From Streptomyces sp. CB01201 (GTDB lineage: Bacteria; Actinomycetota; Actinomycetes; Streptomycetales; Streptomycetaceae), in contig NZ_NNBJ01000015.1 of the NCBI RefSeq assembly GCF_002803085.1, positions 62,001-126,000 on the forward strand: DNA of 64,000 bases. Reading direction: 5' to 3'. Shown here piece after piece: positions 62,537 to 64,000 of the stretch. The notes beneath the pieces were generated by a model, which saw only the letters and a program-made list of their open reading frames with translations, did not search any database and had not been told where the DNA came from. Positions within the stretch are counted from its first letter, which is position 1, and the number at the start of each line of letters is the position of its first letter. Both the position numbers and the translations under genes were made by a program.

Positions 62537-62845
62537 GTGACGACCGCCAGCTCCAAGGTTGCCATCAAGCCGCTTGAGGACCGCATTGTGGTCCAGCCGC
62601 TCGACGCCGAGCAGACCACGGCCTCCGGCCTGGTCATTCCGGACACCGCCAAGGAGAAGCCCCAGGAGGGCGTCGTCCTGGCCGTGGGTCCGGGCCGCTT
62701 CGAGAACGGCGAGCGTCTGCCGCTCGACGTCAGCACCGGCGACATCGTGCTGTACAGCAAGTACGGCGGCACCGAGGTGAAGTACAACGGCGAGGAGTAC
62801 CTCGTCCTCTCGGCCCGCGACGTGCTCGCGATCATCGAGAAGTAA
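62537..62845 (+). CDS. groES: Co-chaperonin GroES
   Basis: Heptameric lid of the chaperonin. 102 aa, GTG start with AAGGGGGAGA upstream. KPLEDRIVVQPLDAEQTTASG, the mobile loop, and GDIVLYSKYGGTEVKYNGEEYL are conserved. Heat-shock control through the two CIRCE sites. groEL follows after 136 nt with a hairpin between. Confidence 0.97.
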   Translation: MTTASSKVAIKPLEDRIVVQPLDAEQTTASGLVIPDTAKEKPQEGVVLAVGPGRFENGERLPLDVSTGDIVLYSKYGGTEVKYNGEEYLVLSARDVLAIIEK

Positions 62846-62894
62846 TTCACCGGAGTACGTGAGTACTTCGACTTCGAAGCGAATGCTTTGAGAG

Positions 62895-62941
62895 CTGCGC
62901 CCCTGGTCACCCCGCTGATTGCCGGGCGGCGAGGGGCGCAG
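62895..62941 (+). terminator. groES-groEL intercistronic hairpin
   Basis: 9-bp stem CTGCGCCCC / GGGGCGCAG enclosing a 29-nt GC-rich loop, followed by TGTCATTAACCC. Lies mid-way between the cistrons; may attenuate or stabilise, giving unequal GroES and GroEL levels. Confidence 0.55.
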
Positions 62942-62981
62942 TGTCATTAACCCGAGTTTTCGAGAGGGCTGAACCGCTCCC

Positions 62982-64000
62982 ATGGCGAAGATCCTGAAGT
63001 TCGACGAGGACGCCCGTCGCGCCCTTGAGCGCGGCGTCAACAAGCTTGCCGACACCGTCAAGGTGACGATCGGTCCCAAGGGCCGCAACGTCGTCATCGA
63101 CAAGAAGTTCGGCGCCCCCACCATCACCAACGACGGTGTCACCATCGCGCGCGAGGTCGAGCTGGACGACCCGTACGAGAACCTGGGCGCCCAGCTCGTC
63201 AAGGAGGTGGCGACCAAGACCAACGACATCGCGGGTGACGGCACCACCACCGCGACCGTCCTGGCCCAGGCGCTGGTCCGCGAGGGTCTGCGCAACGTCG
63301 CCGCCGGTGCCTCCCCGGCCGCCCTGAAGAAGGGCATCGACGCCGCGGTCAAGGCCGTCTCCGAGGAGCTCCTCGCGACCGCCCGTCCGATCGAGGACAA
63401 GACCGACATCGCCGCCGTCGCCGCGCTGTCCGCCCAGGACAAGCAGATCGGCGAGCTCATCGCCGAGGCCATGGACAAGGTCGGCAAGGACGGTGTCATC
63501 ACCGTCGAGGAGTCCAACACCTTCGGTGTGGAGCTTGAGTTCACCGAGGGCATGGCCTTCGACAAGGGCTACCTGTCGCACTACATGGTCACCGACCAGG
63601 AGCGTATGGAGGCCGTCCTCGACGACCCGTACATCCTGATCAACCAGGGCAAGATCTCCTCGATCCAGGACCTGCTGCCGCTCCTGGAGAAGGTCATCCA
63701 GGCCGGCGCCTCCAAGCCGCTCCTGATCATCGCCGAGGACGTCGAGGGCGAGGCGCTCTCCACCCTGGTCGTCAACAAGATCCGCGGCACGTTCAACGCC
63801 GTGGCCGTCAAGGCCCCGGGCTTCGGCGACCGCCGCAAGGCCATGCTCCAGGACATCGCCACCCTCACCGGTGCGACCGTCATCGCCGAAGAGGTCGGCC
63901 TCAAGCTCGACCAGGCCGGTCTTGAGGTGCTCGGCACCGCGCGCCGCGTCACCATCACCAAGGACGACACCACGATCGTCGACGGCGGCGGCAACAGCGC
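62982..64000 (+). CDS. groEL1: Chaperonin GroEL, partial at window end
   Basis: 60-kDa chaperonin linked to groES, hence the groEL1-type copy; most streptomycetes have a second unlinked groEL. The first 339 codons are present (of about 540). MAKILKFDEDARRALERGV, the ATP-binding VTIGPKGRNVVID and GDGTTTATVLAQ, and GYLSHYMVTDQERME are intact. The gene is cut only by the window edge; no frameshift is seen. Confidence 0.96.
   Translation, partial: MAKILKFDEDARRALERGVNKLADTVKVTIGPKGRNVVIDKKFGAPTITNDGVTIAREVELDDPYENLGAQLVKEVATKTNDIAGDGTTTATVLAQALVREGLRNVAAGASPAALKKGIDAAVKAVSEELLATARPIEDKTDIAAVAALSAQDKQIGELIAEAMDKVGKDGVITVEESNTFGVELEFTEGMAFDKGYLSHYMVTDQERMEAVLDDPYILINQGKISSIQDLLPLLEKVIQAGASKPLLIIAEDVEGEALSTLVVNKIRGTFNAVAVKAPGFGDRRKAMLQDIATLTGATVIAEEVGLKLDQAGLEVLGTARRVTITKDDTTIVDGGGNS

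Noticed and set aside
62982..64000. groEL as a truncated pseudogene
   Set aside because: The frame is open to the last base; it is cut only by the window edge.

Overview
This window is high-GC actinobacterial chromosome, almost certainly Streptomyces. Coding regions have a strong G/C preference at third codon positions, GTG and TTG starts are common, neighbouring genes often overlap by 1-4 nt, and the protein sequences and gene order (str operon, S10-spc-alpha r-protein region, rplM-rpsI-glmM, glmS-acpS-nnr-alr-tsaEBD, groES-groEL with CIRCE operators) are those of streptomycetes. No tRNA, rRNA, insertion sequence, prophage or CRISPR array was recognised.

Layout. (1) 34-4397: rpsL-rpsG-fusA-tuf (str operon), closed by a strong terminator. 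(2) 4470-10590: an accessory block separating str from the S10 operon. It holds a lipoprotein-like PIG-L deacetylase, a divergent RsbW-like ATPase, an XRE/DUF5753 regulator with a DUF397 partner (WhiJ-like conservon), a truncated Uma2-type nuclease remnant, a helix-turn-helix protein and a small orphan gene. (3) 10982-28484: the S10/spc/alpha ribosomal protein region (rpsJ to rplO, secY-adk-map, infA-rpmJ-rpsM-rpsK-rpoA-rplQ, truA), including the 37-aa rpmJ and several strong intercistronic hairpins. (4) 28455-33739: a membrane protein, an ABC-F ATPase, rplM-rpsI and glmM. (5) 33736-42926: DUF389 membrane protein, coaA, glmS, acpS, nnr, an L,D-transpeptidase and alr, i.e. precursors and enzymes of the cell envelope, with a 9 x 20-bp tandem array and a dispersed repeat block between genes. 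(6) 42968-48386: hydrolase, tsaE, a 58-aa small protein, a degenerate YkuD-like membrane protein, tsaB-rimI-tsaD (t6A tRNA modification). (7) 48496-57223: two paralogous NodB-type lipoproteins flank a HelR-type helicase gene with an upstream rifamycin-associated element, plus YCII, PhnB/VOC and DUF1905 proteins, two membrane proteins and a methyltransferase. (8) 57487-62304: an ftsW/rodA-like gene, an LCP protein and a two-component system, all on the minus strand. (9) 62365-end: two CIRCE operators, groES and the 5' part of groEL, which runs off the window.

Functionally the window joins the translation machinery (r-proteins, EF-G, EF-Tu, IF-1, RNA polymerase alpha, t6A and pseudouridine modification) to protein export and maturation (SecY, MetAP) and to envelope building (GlmM, GlmS, Alr, L,D-transpeptidase, FtsW-like, LCP). 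The most notable items are the HelR/RAE rifamycin-resistance locus, a YkuD-fold protein lacking its catalytic cysteine, a 43-nt inverted repeat just upstream of a deacetylase start, and a two-copy composite 56-bp repeat. All calls come from reading the sequence; no database search was run.
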